Assembly: GCA_010909165.1 (NCBI GenBank)
Contig: MU008208.1
Location: forward strand, 29,545-93,544
Reading direction: 5' to 3'
DNA: 64,000 bases
DNA from: Anthoceros angustus
Lineage: Eukaryota; Streptophyta; Anthocerotopsida; Anthocerotales; Anthocerotaceae
Below the pieces are notes generated by a model that saw only the letters and a program-made list of their open reading frames with translations, made no database searches and was not told the DNA's origin. Made by a program: the position numbers and the translations under genes. Below, piece after piece: positions 22,243 to 34,740 of the stretch. The stretch's first letter is position 1. The number at the start of each line of letters is the position of its first letter.

Positions 22243-25200
22243 TACCAATCCTGACGGATTTTCGCAGATAGCAGTGGGCATATCTTGAGGCACATTCTTC
22301 TCGCCTCGTTTCTCTTTTCCATGCTTCTTGAACCTCTTGCCGCTCCATCTGGCCGCTTTCTCTTGATGCTTAATGTGCTCTTGTCTCCTCTCCACATTTC
22401 TCCGCCTCTAAATCTCAAGGGCTTTCTCTCTTTGCTTCGAGACTCGTAATTCAACGCTACGCCTGTCTCTATAAGAGCCTCCAAATCCTTTTGCACTGAA
22501 ACTCCAATTCGTTTCGCTCATCATACTCCAATCGACTACAATCTCGCAAGCCGCTGCTCAAAGCCACTTCCATTTCCATTTGCGCCACAGTGCAATAATA
22601 TCCAGGTGCTACCACACATTTGTCACGGTTAACCGGATGGATCACACTCACTATGCACAATGCCCTCCAAGAGGGACCACGCATCCACTTCCCTCAAATG
22701 TATCAATGTTGAAATGAGGGATGAAGGTCGCTTCCACTAGTCGCAGGATTCACAACCGCCAAGATAAACATAATCGAAACTCCAAAAGAAGAGAACAAAA
22801 CAAGCAAAAGAATCAACCTTGTCAACATATGGAATTTCACTAGAACACCGTTGTTGGTGCATTATCCATCCGGATGCCTTGGCCATCGGAGGTATGTTTG
22901 CAACCAAAACACCAGTCCCCACCGCCTAACAAGAGACCAAGATGAAAAACAGATCCAACATGGCGATCGCAACCAAGGAACCCGACCAACGAACTTGACG
23001 TGGACCACATGGTGCGAAAACTCGATTCGGTCTTGACATTGTTCAAAGGTCCTTTCATGATGAACAACAGAGGCAGAAGACCTAACACACAAAAACAAGT
23101 CGACACGATTAATCAAAACAAGTCCACAAAACTTGCAACAAATCTCAAACACTTACATTGTTAACTTCTGCAAGTGCCGATCTTCAGGTGACTAGAAAAT
23201 ACAATTTCGTGGGGTCACATGTTGAGAAAGAACACCCTTAAATCATCCGCATCCGATTCTTTGGTTCAAAAGCTCTCGATAGGATCGCGTTCACCAGAAC
23301 AAGGACTCTGTACTGTTGCTTGACCGCAGGTCATATCCGCAAACCATATCGAACGGAAGGAACATACAAAGGACTCAAATGTCACAAGCTTTCAAAACAT
23401 ATTACCTTGAGAATCCAGCATCTTATGGCCCACACTTCCCAAAGATCGAAGGCACCGAGCCATCACAAACGTGTAATCATTGTTACACGGCTCTTATTGG
23501 TGTAATAGCCAACGAGCCCAATGCACCCATGGTCTTCATGAACCTTGACAACATTCCTTTTGAAACACGGAGTTTTGCATACCAAGCCTAGCCAAAAACA
23601 AAAGCTTAGTAAATACAACCACAAAACTTAAGCCCAAATAACAACAAACTTACATTTGATCTTGGGTTATCAATTGTTGAATTGAACAAAACCCCGAATT
23701 GACAAATTTTTGTCGCTTTGCACCACTTGGGAGAGTGTTCAATGACTCTAAAAGTTTCGATAACATCCCGCCAGTAAATCTTGACCTTTTGACGAAATGC
23801 TCACGGTAATTCTTCATGTCCACTTTGTAATTTTTGAAAGCCGCTCTGATACGCAAATAAAAGCGAGCTTAACACAAGACATCAAAACAAAGATACATGA
23901 ACAATGTCAAAGATACAATGAACAAAACAACCAAAACATCTTGAACAAAAGGTCCTGAATCTGCGAACGAGAAGTCCCCGATGAGCGGTTATGTAACTCT
24001 TCACCACCTCGAACTCCAAACCTCGTCATGCAGAAATATGCACACCTGCAAACAATAGGGCATGGCCTGGTTTAAGACCATAAATGAACAATCAAAGTGC
24101 ACCCCTAAACCAACAATATTACCTTTTTGAGCCCCGCCCAAATGAGCATTGATGATCTCTGTGTGAAAGAATCCGCTCATCATCGAAATCAACTTCACCT
24201 CTTTCGACATGACACAATCCAAGGTCCTTGCTGATTTTCATGGGCGCAACCACGCCTGGACCCATGGAAAATTCCATGAAACATGTTGATCAGGAACATC
24301 AACCAAGCCGGCTTTGGTTCAAGATGCACTTCCTTGTTAAAATTCGGTTAAAACCACGAAAGAAAGACATCAACCGCACAAGAGAGAACAAAATCACGTC
24401 ATGTGAAGAAAGTCGAACTATCAAAATCAACAAGTAAAAAACATCACTACTTACGCTCGAGAAAATCTCCATTGTCCTTGATTCGAACTTGATGGAAAAA
24501 GGATATCGAATAAGATTTAGATCCTTGTGAGGATATCCTCAACAGTGATCCCATCCCCGACCCCACTCACTTTCATAAAGGCCCGAGACGACTTGACACC
24601 GCTTATTACCGCTTTGGACCTATCCTCCCCACCACTCAAGCATCATTCACGCTCCCTCCGGGACTATTGGTCAAATCCGCTCTCGAAAATTGCTTCATCA
24701 TCAATTTCCTCCATACCCATGGCAAAGTCATCTTGGGATCATCACACTTTAGCCTCTCAAACATATCAAGCACTTCTTGATCGTGATGACTCGGTCGGGA
24801 ACCACAACAGCATGGAAATCAGAAGCATTCTGCTCAACGCAGCACACAAATCTCTAGACTGTGACAGTTTGGCGACTCACAACCATGGGATCACTTATCA
24901 AGAAATCATTCTCCCCACAACCTGGACCCCTCTCTCGGACCTTTGGGACATAGTTAGTAATCTGCAAGAGGACCTTCAACCAAAGCCAGTCAGTGTGTCC
25001 ACCTTCTCTTCTCGAACAAACTCACTGCGTCGAGCGTCCTTCTTGGATGAAAATCGCCTTGGCGGTTTGGGCAAGTCTTTTGGGAACTAAGTAAGTTCCT
25101 TCATGCACCAAGACACCATCAACTTTACCATCATCCCGCGGATGAGTTGCGATGCAACATGGATTTGACACTGCCTGTATATGGCTTGGCCATAACTTCA

Positions 25201-25256
25201 GCCGAGATCCTTGTTTTCTTCCGCCCAGGTCGGGTGGGTTTTCTTTTAGGAGCCAT
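22243..25256 (-). pseudogene. Crypton-type tyrosine recombinase, left copy, multi-exon and frameshifted
   Basis: Integrates and excises circular DNA by a Tyr-mediated strand exchange. Starts MAPKRKPTRP (25,256), just after an intron acceptor. Going downstream: an acidic, Pro-rich region; the helical core-binding segment DLNLILISFFHQVR and TLMSFFRGFNRILTRK; box I FGVRGGEELHN (about 24,025, catalytic Arg); AWYAKLRVSKGMLSRFMKTM; YTNKSCRVTMITR with a following GH (catalytic His/Arg box II); and an RSY-type Tyr near 23,295. Short introns with GT/AG ends interrupt it. The C-terminal extension to 22,243 is Lys/Arg/Glu-rich and unrecognised. Several motifs are read from the sister copies because indels shift the frame here. 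The pattern matches Crypton/KIAA1958-type (DUF3504) recombinases. Confidence 0.65.
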
Positions 25257-25610
25257 CCGCAAAAACATAAAGATTAGAGTGGTCAAGAGAAACAAAATGG
25301 AAGGTAAAGTGGAGGATCAAAGACAAAATAATACTCACATGGTGTTCAACTTCCAAATGGTAACTGAAGGGTCTAAATTGATTATAAATCAAACTAAGAA
25401 AAGCAAAGGGGGTGGGAAATGGGACACATTGACATGCATTGTTAAATATTGAATCCGCTCATGTTAGTGAGAAGATACTCCTTTTAACAACACCCACATA
25501 CTTCCCTAAATAGAAGACTTTCCGCAAGTTAGAAAGAAAACAAAAAAAATACACTACCCCTCAAGAACAAGCTAAAGAAAACAAAGAAATGTATAAATAA
25601 CTCTTCCCGC

Positions 25611-27475
25611 ATGTATCAAAATGAATTGATCTAGCTCAACTTGACACAAAAGACAAGCCAAGAAAACAAGAATAGTATCCACGTAAACAACTAATCAAAA
25701 CAACATATTGCACAAAAACACATTAGTCAATGTAAGGACAATCGATAAAAGTACCTTAGGGTTGGCGCTTAAAACACAATACCAAAAGAAATATGTTAGC
25801 AAATGATAACCAACACACTTGCTTTAACGATAAACAAAACAATACAGCCTAAAGTATAATAATATGCAATGAAACATATACCAAATTAAGTCACAGAACA
25901 CACCTTAAGAAAACAAATGACAAATGAAAGCGTCAAAACAACTGAACGAGAACAAAGTGTCAATTGAAACAATGCACAAATATTTAGCCCGATAACAACA
26001 AAACAACAACACATAAAACACAAATGTCACAAGCTTTCAAAACATATTACCTTGAGAATCCGGCTTTATGGCGGTCACACTTCTCCCGGCATCGAAGGCA
26101 CACGAGCCATCGTCAACGTGTAATCATTGTTACGGCAGCTCTTATTGGTGTAATAGCCAGCCCGGTACTTGACCATGGTCTTCATGAACCTTGACAACAT
26201 TCCTTTTGAAACACGGAGTTTTGCATACCAAGCCTAGCCAAAAAACAAACAGTTAGTAAATACAAACCACAAAACTTAAGCCCAAATAACAACAAACTTA
26301 CATTTGATCTTGGGTTATCAATCGTTGAATTGAACAGAAACCCCTGAATTGACAGATTTTTGTCGTTTGCAGACCACTTGGGAGAGTGTTCAATAACAGC
26401 TCTAAAAGTTTCGATAACATCCTGCTCGTAAATCTTGACCTTTTGACGGAAATGCTCACTCTGGTAATTCTTCATGTCCACTTTGTAATTTTTCGAAAGC
26501 CGTTCTTGATACCTGCAAATAAAAGCGAGCTTAATACTACATCAAAACAACCAAAACATACAATCAAAGATACAATGAACAAAACAACCAAAACATCTTG
26601 AACAAAAGGTCCTCGAATCACGAGAGAAGTCCACGATGAGCGGGTTATGTAACTCTTCACCACCTCGAACTCCAAACGGTCATGCAAAAATATGCACACC
26701 GCAAACAATAGAGCATGGCCTCCGGGTTTAAAACCATAAATGAACAATCAAAGTGCACCCCTAAACCAACAATATTACCTTTTGAGCCCCCAAATGAGCA
26801 TTGATGATCTCTGTGAAAGAATCGCTCATCATCATCGTAAATCAACTTCACCTCTTTCGACATGACACAATCCCAAGATCCTTCGATTTTCATGGATGGG
26901 CAACCGGACCCATGGAAAATTCCATGAAACATGTTGATCAGGAACATCGAACCAAGCCGGCTTTGGTTCAAGATGCACTTCCTTGTTAAAATTCGGTTAA
27001 AACCACGAAAGAAAGACATCAACGCACAAGAGAAAATCATGTGAAGAAAGTCGAACTATCAAAATGAATTGATCTAGCTCAACTTGACACAAAAGACAAG
27101 CCAAGAAAACAAGAATAGTATCCACGTAAACAACTAATCAAACAACATATTGCACAAAAACACATTAGTCAATGTAAGGACAATCGATAAAAGTACCTTA
27201 GGGTTGGCGCTTAAAACACAATACCAAAAGAAATATGTTAGCAAATGATAACCAACACACTTGCTTTAACGATAAACAAAACAATACAGCCTAAAGTATA
27301 ATAATATGCAATGAAACATATACCAAATTAAGTCACAGAACACACCTTAAGAAAACAAATGACAAATGAAAGCGTCAAAACAACTGAACGAGAACAAAGT
27401 GTCAATTGAAACAATGCACAAATATTTAGCCCGATAACAACAAAACAACAACACATAAAACACAAATGTCAAAAC
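25611..27475. repeat. Direct repeat of leader block inside the left copy
   Basis: The block 25,611-26,030 recurs at 27,054-27,475, almost identical. The joins fall at words shared with the neighbouring block: TATCAAAATGAATT on one side and CAAATGTCA on the other. Confidence 0.8.
26022..27060 (-). pseudogene. Internal duplicate of the recombinase core (partial)
   Basis: Near-repeat of 23,375-24,430, covering the region from the core-binding helix to the GH box, without the N-terminal exons or the Tyr exon. Contains LMSFFRGFNRILTRKCILNQ, EHFRQKVKIYEQDVIETFRA and the sequence leading to AWYAKL. Some frames are better preserved here than in the fuller copy. It is followed by a second copy of the AT-rich leader (27,054-27,475 repeats 25,611-26,030). 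Confidence 0.65.
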
Positions 27476-29090
27476 AAAGTACAACATAACCAAACGAAAC
27501 AGACAAGTTGGAAAAATTTGTCAACTTCACCACAATGTCAAGAATACGATACCAAACAAATGTCTCGAGAAAATAAATTAAGTAGATTAAATAGATGGAA
27601 ACACGAAGGAAACTACTTAAACGAAAACAACTAGAACGAATCGACAACAACAAACCGAGACCTTAAAAAAGAACTGACTGACGAGGAGACACAAAAGACA
27701 TCGCTATAGACAAAAACACTTCAAAATAATCAAACATGATATAGAATGCCGAGACAACTAATCCATACATGACTTGCACGATTTGCATAATTTGACCAAT
27801 GGGGCCCAAATACCAATATCCTCGACTACAAGATAGATAACAGAGTCGCAACATAGAAAACAAACTAAGTCTTAAGTAAAGTCGGATCCAGGCAAAAACA
27901 AAAAATATAAGATTAAAGCACAAACACATAGACAATCGATTACCAAACTAGAAAGTGACAAACATCCGATTCGACAAGAGAAAACAAAGGACCAAAACCA
28001 TTTAACACAACAAGAAAGTGTGTTAAGAACCACTAGACAACACAATACACAAAGCATCGCTAAGAAGCACTGATGAAGGACGAGAAATGCTATTGAAATG
28101 CGGCAGATTTTTAAACACGCTAGAGCCGTCAAACAACAAAGAATTATCTCACAAACAAAACACCGGATAAGACATCCAGTGATCGGAGCCAAATAAACAA
28201 AGCAATGACAAAAACAACATAAGTGAACCACACGCACACAAAAGGTAAAGACAAGCGAGGAAACAAAACACTTAACAAGTTGTTAGCCAAAACCAAGAAA
28301 GAAATCAAGAACGGGTCAAAATAGTAAGAGCTAGAATCACAACAAAGTCAAGCAAATGAATGACGCTACCAAAAAAGAAATAATAGCCTCGAGTAGTACA
28401 AGAAACTAGACAATCATAGAAGAATGCGAAGACGGGCCCGACAAAAACAACCTGATCTAGCCTTGGCCTTGTGACAACACCACGTACAAGAACAAACAAT
28501 AATTTAAAGTTTACAATATGCAATGAAACACGTAACACCATGGCTTTAATCACAAACTTGGCCTTCGGAAGAGAGCAAAATACCAAACGAGCGGACATCA
28601 AAGAGAAAAGACGCCTAACATCGAGAAGGAAACCTAAAGCAAAACAACCTTGGCCTCAAAAGACAACACAAGGCCTTCCATCCAAACGGCATAAAAGCCA
28701 ACGAGACAACAAACCTATAAGCAGCCGACCTTGACCAAAAGACAGATCAAAACTTGGCCTTGAGCCAAGGACCTAAAACGAAGCAAAAATGCACACACAG
28801 CCCAAACGAGGTCAAACAGAAAAGACTCGGCCTTCAAAAGCTGAGAAGGTCTAAACCTAAAGCAAATGAACCTTGGCCTGAAAAGACAACAAAGGCCATC
28901 CAAACGGCAAAAGCTAACGTGAGATCTAACAAACCTAAGCAAAAGCGCAAAGACCTTGACCACAAGATGATCAAAACTTGGCGAGCCCTGGACCTAAAAC
29001 TCAAAAGCAAACATGACACACGCCTATCCGAAGAGGAGCTATAACCACAAACACCAAAACAGAGCAGCATGACTCTAACTCAAAAGTTGC
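27476..29090 (-). other. AT-rich leader upstream of the left recombinase gene
   Basis: On the minus strand this is T/G-rich (TTTGTTTGT-like) non-coding sequence of about 1.6 kb. It corresponds, inverted, to 58,950-60,850. Repeated AGGCCAAGGTT words near 28,600-28,980 match the early leader in the right copy. Open stretches are interrupted and vary between copies, so I do not call genes. Confidence 0.5.
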
Positions 29091-29100
29091 TTATATAGGC
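29086..29100 (-). promoter_or_regulatory. TATA box of the left recombinase gene
   Basis: Minus strand GGGCCTATATAAGC, identical in context to the right copy at about 58,937-58,950 (GGGCCTATATAAGCGC). It is preceded there and here by AGCTAGGTTTGCG/AGCTAGGGTTTGCG and AAATTCAAATGTGG. Confidence 0.55.
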
Positions 29101-30369
29101 CCGCAAACCCTAGCTGCTCTCGCCTGGCGCCTTCTCTCTCTAACCACATTTGAATTTTCTCCGAACCTAACCTCCGTAGTCCCAACATATCTAGGTTCAT
29201 GCATTACGCCGCCGCCTCACCCAAACCTAGGTTTCTCCCAAACCTAGCCACCTTCACCATACCCATCACCAAACCTAATCTATAAACCCCAAAGGGCGTG
29301 AAGCAAACCGCCCGCAATCATCCGCCACGCACACCATTCAACACAAACAAGAAAAAGTGTGTTAAGAACCACGTAGACAACCACAATACACAAAGCATCG
29401 CTAAGAAGCACTCGATGAAGGACGAAATGCTTTTGAAATGTGTTCGCCTCGATTCTCACTCGCCTTTTGTTTCGATCATCACCGCAGTCTACTGCCTTCA
29501 AAAGACGCTCTCGTGTTAGTTTTCACATCACCTTGGTTCGCGGCTCACGCCGCATGTTCTTTTCTCTCTACCAACCACATTTGAATTTTCCGAACCTAAA
29601 ATCCCGTAGTCCGAACATATCTAGGTTCGCGATTGATTAGCCGCCTCACCCAAACCTAGGTTTCGGTCCCAAACCTAGCCAACCTTCACCATACCTACCA
29701 AACCTAATCTACAAACCCCAAAGCGGCGGAGCGAAGCCAAACCGCCAATCACCGCCACGCACACACCAACCATCTAGAACCCTAACACTGAGTACATAAG
29801 CAAAGGCACCCTAGGAGTCGCTGCCACGCCACCATTCCGGCAGTTTCGCCTGGCTGATCGCGATCACATCGGCCTGAGAGTCTGTCAGAGGGTCCGCTCA
29901 ACACGCCCGCCACGCCAGCTGCACCTTACGCACGCCTTCTTGGCTCTCTAGGAGGGTTCTCTGAGTGGTTGCCTTCACCATCGAGATCCTCCTCCGCACC
30001 ACGCCCACCAAGTCTAGTCAAGGTCCTTTAGCGAGAGTCCTAGCCGCGCCAGTGAGAAGGCTTCAAACCTTGTTTTGTTGGGTGAAGGCACCAAGTTGAA
30101 TGTGTTCTCCTCGATTCTCACTCGCCTTTTGTTTCGATCATCACCGCAGTCTCCATCGTCTCAGACGCTTCCGTGTTTCGCATCACCTTGGTTCGCTTCT
30201 CCGCACATGTTCTTTTCTTGGGGAAACTCTAGGAGCAAACGCCGCTGCGCCTACATGTTGAATCGATTTTACCACCGCCAAGATGTTCCGTGTTTTGATC
30301 CATCTCTCGATACTGTGTGCGAGTGTTTGAGCGCCACCGCCGCCCAAGGTATGATAAGACGAAAGCTTT

Positions 30370-30600
30370 TTGTTGTACGCAGCTTGCAACCATATGTCGA
30401 GCCGTTTAGTCGAGTGGCATGCCGCATATACGCGCTTAGTGGTATGCCGCAAGTCGCTTGACGCATTGCCGCACGCGGCGCTTGATATGCTGCCGCAACA
30501 CGCGTGTCGCGATGCCGCGACACGTGGCTTGACCGCATGCCGCAACGCTGCAACTTGAGTGGCGGCGGGCCGCAACACGCGCCTTTAAGTCGCATTCAAC
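30370..30600. repeat. GC-rich CGGCATGCCGC minisatellite, left copy
   Basis: Repeated GCCGCGACACGTGGCTTG / GCATGCCGCAA words, corresponding inverted to the better preserved array at 57,905-58,110. It sits between the two divergent genes of the element. Confidence 0.7.
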
Positions 30601-31040
30601 CACGCGATGCATGTAAATGTTGGATGTAAAATTTGTCGCGCACTTTAACCTTCGCCTCCTTCCTCCGATTTCGAGCCGCAGCCAAAGGTCACGCAAGAAG
30701 CGACACTGCAAGTACGTCCTGCTCAATAATTCATGGTCATTTCAACAACGGTCTCGGAGGGTGGCCGTGCTGCATAGTTGTTGAGGAAGCAAAGGTAAGG
30801 GTTCGTCAGAAGACTGCCTTGAGTCTTTAGCCATCTTTGCCATCTTGTGAAAACATGCTTTGTGTGTACGCTTGAAACATGTTCGCATCGCAAGTTCACG
30901 GATTGATGCGTAAACATTTTTTTACATTATTCGATGGTAGTCACAATTGGTTTCGGTGAAGCACCCTAACGACGCGTGACGTAAGTAATTTGCCCTTACT
31001 CAACTTGTTGCTTGCGATTTCTTGTTTTGATTTGACAGTG

Positions 31041-31054
31041 CACTATAAATAGTG
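31041..31054 (+). promoter_or_regulatory. TATA box CACTATAAATAGTG, left copy
   Basis: Lies 23 bases before the ATG at 31,077 of the unknown-protein gene. The same box precedes the copies at 34,052-34,065 and, inverted, 57,421-57,434. Confidence 0.5.
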
Positions 31055-31076
31055 TTCGATGGCTTTTTGAATCGGG

Positions 31077-32741
31077 ATGGAATCGAAAACGGAAGCAATA
31101 ACGATTTTCAAATCCAAGAAGGTACTTGATTGTTCTGTTATACTTTTTACTTTGCTTTTACTTTTACTAACTTTTGTGTGTCAACCGCAAGGCTACGTGA
31201 CGCCACCCGTGAGCGCCACTCGACAAATTACTTCCCACCCATGGGGATCCAGGATATGACGCTAACGCAGTTTGAACCACCACTGGAGATAAGAAAGATC
31301 AGAAAAAGGTATTCGTGAAAATGATTGCTTAGTCATGTATGTTCTCGTTGGTCGAGTCTAACAAAACCCGTGGGTTGCCTCTGAGCACACAATGTTCTCT
31401 CGTGATGGACAAACAAGACCTTAAGCATCTTTGCGAGATGCCCTTAGCTTGAATAAGATAAAGAAGGTAAGCACTTTCTTTAATTCATAACTTGATCTAA
31501 TTATGCTCAAATCCAAAATCTTAACCCTAAATTTATCTCGCAGGATATCAAAAGAACCTTGAACAACTCAATTGAGCGGAAACGTATACACTTGTGGAAA
31601 GGTTTAATGGACACCGATTTCAATGCAAACAATGTTGGAGGGATATCAAAGTTCAATCCAGCAAGATCGAGGTAATCTAAAATTACATTCATACCTTCTT
31701 TGCTTCACACATTGACCTTCTTATAACTTGGCATCATGAACGCCGGAAAACAAGTGCTGCAAAAAACATAAAGGACAAAGTCGAAAAAGATTGACAACAA
31801 CATTGACAACGCAGCCATCTCCAATCGTATACAAAATGTATTTGTATATTGTGCATTAATATGATTTTGGTTTAAGAAATTAATGATTTTGGTTTTGATC
31901 GTGCAAAAAGAGAAAATTGATGACTTGAGGAGGATGGACCAACTTACGGGCCGTCTTGAGTTCACCGAGTTTGGAAAGTGGATGAGCAATTTTCAATATC
32001 CACCACTTTTCAAGACTTTAAAGATAAGTATTCGCAATTTGGGAGCATAGTCTAAAAGAGCAAGTACACCCCATCTTGAATGAAGATGGGTCCAACCCAA
32101 CATTCGAGCAGATGCATAAAATCCAAGCAAGTAAGCGCGATAACTCTTTTCTCTATTATTTTCATTACATATAATTCTATGTAATGTAATTCGTATGCAT
32201 TGAATGCAGATAGGGCAGCAATTGAAAATAAGGAGTTGAAAAGCGACAGACTTGTTGTCTCTCATGGAAGAACCGAGACAACTAAAACATTCAAAAGGTA
32301 CATCGTTTGAAAGGTAATATCCGCTTGCATTCCAAAAAATTCTAATGTTTATGTTTCTTCGTAACATACGATCACATTTCCGCGGTGGGGAATCTTCACG
32401 ACGTGTTTAACGCTTGTCGAAAAGGTATATGCAAAGAAAGATCTTCTCCGAATTGAAATGGAGGTAAATGACTAATTACTTTTACTTTTTGTTGTAGTTA
32501 TCGGAGAATCAAAACGAGTTGTTTTCACTCTTTGAGGTGAGTACTAAAGTTAAAAATAGATAAGTTTTATATATGAATTCGACAACGGTTTAAATTGCAG
32601 AAATATTCTCGCTTGGACGAAATATTCGAAATGATTAATACATTTATCTCGACCATACAATCAGCTCAAAAGTACTATTCTCAAGAGACGGACGACCGAA
32701 CCATATTACACTCCATCTACTCCAATAGAATATGTGATTAA
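31077..32741 (+). pseudogene. Unknown basic/helical protein of the composite element, left copy 1
   Basis: Function unknown. Exon 1 encodes MESKTEAITIFKSKK and ends at a GT donor. After an intron ending in a pyrimidine tract, the next exon encodes a conserved basic stretch (in the right copy SLNHHTGDKKDRRKRYSGKM) and then DKQDLKHLCEM. Further short exons, each bounded by GTAAG and CAG/TAG, encode KDKVDKIDNNIDNAA, ENKELKSDRLVVSHGR and EIFEMINTFISTIQSAQKYY, which look like amphipathic helices or a coiled coil. A polyadenylation-like AATCCTTTTATTG follows. Frames are broken. Its divergent placement next to the recombinase suggests an accessory protein of the element. Confidence 0.5.
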
Positions 32742-33094
32742 CCAAAACTATTTTGATTAGAGCCTAATTACGATGGATTTATGATAATCCTTTTATTGTG
32801 TAAAAGGATTGAAAACGAAAATGATTGCTTAGTCATGTATGTTCTCGTTGGTCGAGTCTAAAACCCGTGGGTTGCCTCATGAGCACACAATGTTCTCGTG
32901 ATGGACAAACAAGACCTTAAGCATCTTTGCGAGATGCACTTGAATAAGATAAAGAAGGTAAGCACTTTTCTTTAATTCATAAACTCTAATTATGCTCAAA
33001 TCCAAAATCTTAACCCTAAATTTATCTCTCAGGATATCAAAAGAACCTTCACGACACAACCAAGATCTCATGGGACGAAACCCAACGCAGGTTT

Positions 33095-33520
33095 ACGCTG
33101 GATAAGTGACGCCATTAAGGTGAATTCTAAGCCCCGGGTCTGCCCACCATGCTTATCCACAATTATGATGGGGTGCCTAAAGTGTTGTACTTACTAACCG
33201 GACAACACTTGCCGGAGAACAAGAACCAACTACTTTATGTATCTCAACATGTTGGTAGACATGGAAACTTTTGAGAAAGTGAAGGTGGGCTTCCGCTAGT
33301 TGGGCACACCCATGATCAAATTGATCGATGTTTTCATGCTTCTCTAAAAGCTTGAAACACAAGGAAGCGCACACCGCCTTGCATTGGCAACTATTATCGA
33401 GGCGTACACTCCAAGGCCGGAGGTGAAGATATCTTGGCAAGTTCGACTTAAGTATGTATGGCCAATAAGACGGGATGGGCGGCGGGCGTATTCAGTGAGT
33501 AAATTGAATAATCATCGTTC
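33095..33520 (+). pseudogene. DUF7869-family core fragment, first copy
   Basis: In shifting frames it reads PDNTCR (a diverged LDNT motif), YLNMLVDMETFEKVKVGF, then LVGHTHDQIDRCF (GHTHDxID motif) and a YTPRPEV-like segment, the hallmarks of the DUF7869 core. An internal stop and indels break it. Sequence after the core (KLNNHRSKDQFKITRE) matches the C-terminal part preserved at 54.9 kb. Confidence 0.6.
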
Positions 33521-33551
33521 CAAAGATCAATTCAAGATAACACGCGAGAAA

Positions 33552-34334
33552 CCGAGCGGTCAGTGTGAATAAGGAGCGATACTCAACTGCTAGGGAAAGC
33601 GAGAGGCTTGGAGTTTTTGAAGTTTGTGCCACAGGAGGTCATAAGCTGCGGCTCCTTTAGTTATGCGGGCTAGAGATAAAAAGGCTCGGCCGCTTGTCTC
33701 ACAGCAGGGCGTTGCTTACTTGAGCGAGGGTTATCAGCTCCGGCCTTACGTTACCGGAAGAGTACACATGGTGGGAGGAGTTGGGTTGACGAAAGCAAAG
33801 GTAAGGGGTTCGTGCAGAAGACTCGCTTTTTGAGTCTTTAGCCGATCTTTGCCATCTTGTGAAAACATGCATTTTTGTGTGCTTTTGAAAACATCGCATA
33901 CCGCCGCAAGTTCTTTGGATTGATGCCGAAAACATTTTTGACATTATTCGGCGCTGGTAGTCCGGACAATTGGTTTCGCGTGAACGAACACGATCGTAAG
34001 CCCTTGCTCAACTTGTTGCTGATGCGTTTTGTTCACGATTTGACGGTAGCTCACTATAAATAGTGTTCGATGGCTTTTGAATCGGGATGGAATCAAGAAC
34101 GAAGCAATAACGATTTTCAAATCCAAGAAGGTACTTGATTGTTCTTGTTATACGCTTTTTTACTTTGCTTTTCTTTTACTAACTCTATTGTGTCAACCCC
34201 TGCAGACAAGAACATGACGCCACCGTGAGCGCCACGACAAATTACTTCCCACCCATGGGGATCCAGGATATGACGCTAACGCAGAGTTTGAACCACCACC
34301 GGAGATAAGAAAGATCGTAGAAAAGGTATTCGTG
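33552..34334 (+). repeat. Block shared with 35,516-35,760 and 38,380-38,580, then a second promoter copy
   Basis: 33,565-33,785 (GCGATACTCAACTGCTAGGG onward) recurs at 35,523 and, diverged, near 38,380. From 33,790 the sequence repeats 30,790-31,310, including the TATA box (34,052-34,065) and the exon starting at about 34,087. Confidence 0.7.
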
Positions 34335-34740
34335 GATAAGTGACGCCATTAAGGTGAATTCTAAGCCCCGGGTCTGCCCACCATGCTTATCCACAATTAT
34401 GATGGGGTGCCTAAAGTGTTGTACTTACTAACCGGACAACACTTGCCGGAGAACAAGAACCAACTACTTTTATGTATCTCAACATGTTGGTAGACATGGA
34501 AACTTTTGAGAAAGTGAAGGTGGGCTTCCGCTAGTTGGGCACACCCATGATCAAATTGATCGATGTTTTCATGCTTCTCTAAAAGCTTGAAACACAAGGA
34601 AGCGCACACCGCCTTGCATTGGCAACTATTATCGAGGCGTACACTCCAAGGCCGGAGGTGAAGATATCTTGGCAAGTTCGACTTAAGTATGTATGGCCAA
34701 TAAGACGGGGATGGGCGGCGGGCGTATTCAGTGAGTAAAT
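34335..34740 (+). pseudogene. DUF7869-family core fragment, duplicate
   Basis: Almost identical to 33,098-33,502, with single-base differences (for example CTACTTTTATG against CTACTTTATG). It starts at GGATAAGTGACG immediately after GGTATTCGT of the unknown-protein gene and ends by joining at TTGAATA to the next intron of that gene, so it is spliced into the other gene's sequence. Confidence 0.65.

Noticed and set aside
24527-25090. 187-codon plus-strand open frame
   Set aside because: Antisense of the recombinase gene N-terminal exons; the sense strand carries the conserved motifs and splice sites, and the right copy breaks this frame.
31077-32741. Ulp1-type protease in the divergent partner gene
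   Set aside because: Only a vague likeness of the SPYV region was noted; no His-Asp-Cys catalytic motifs were found.
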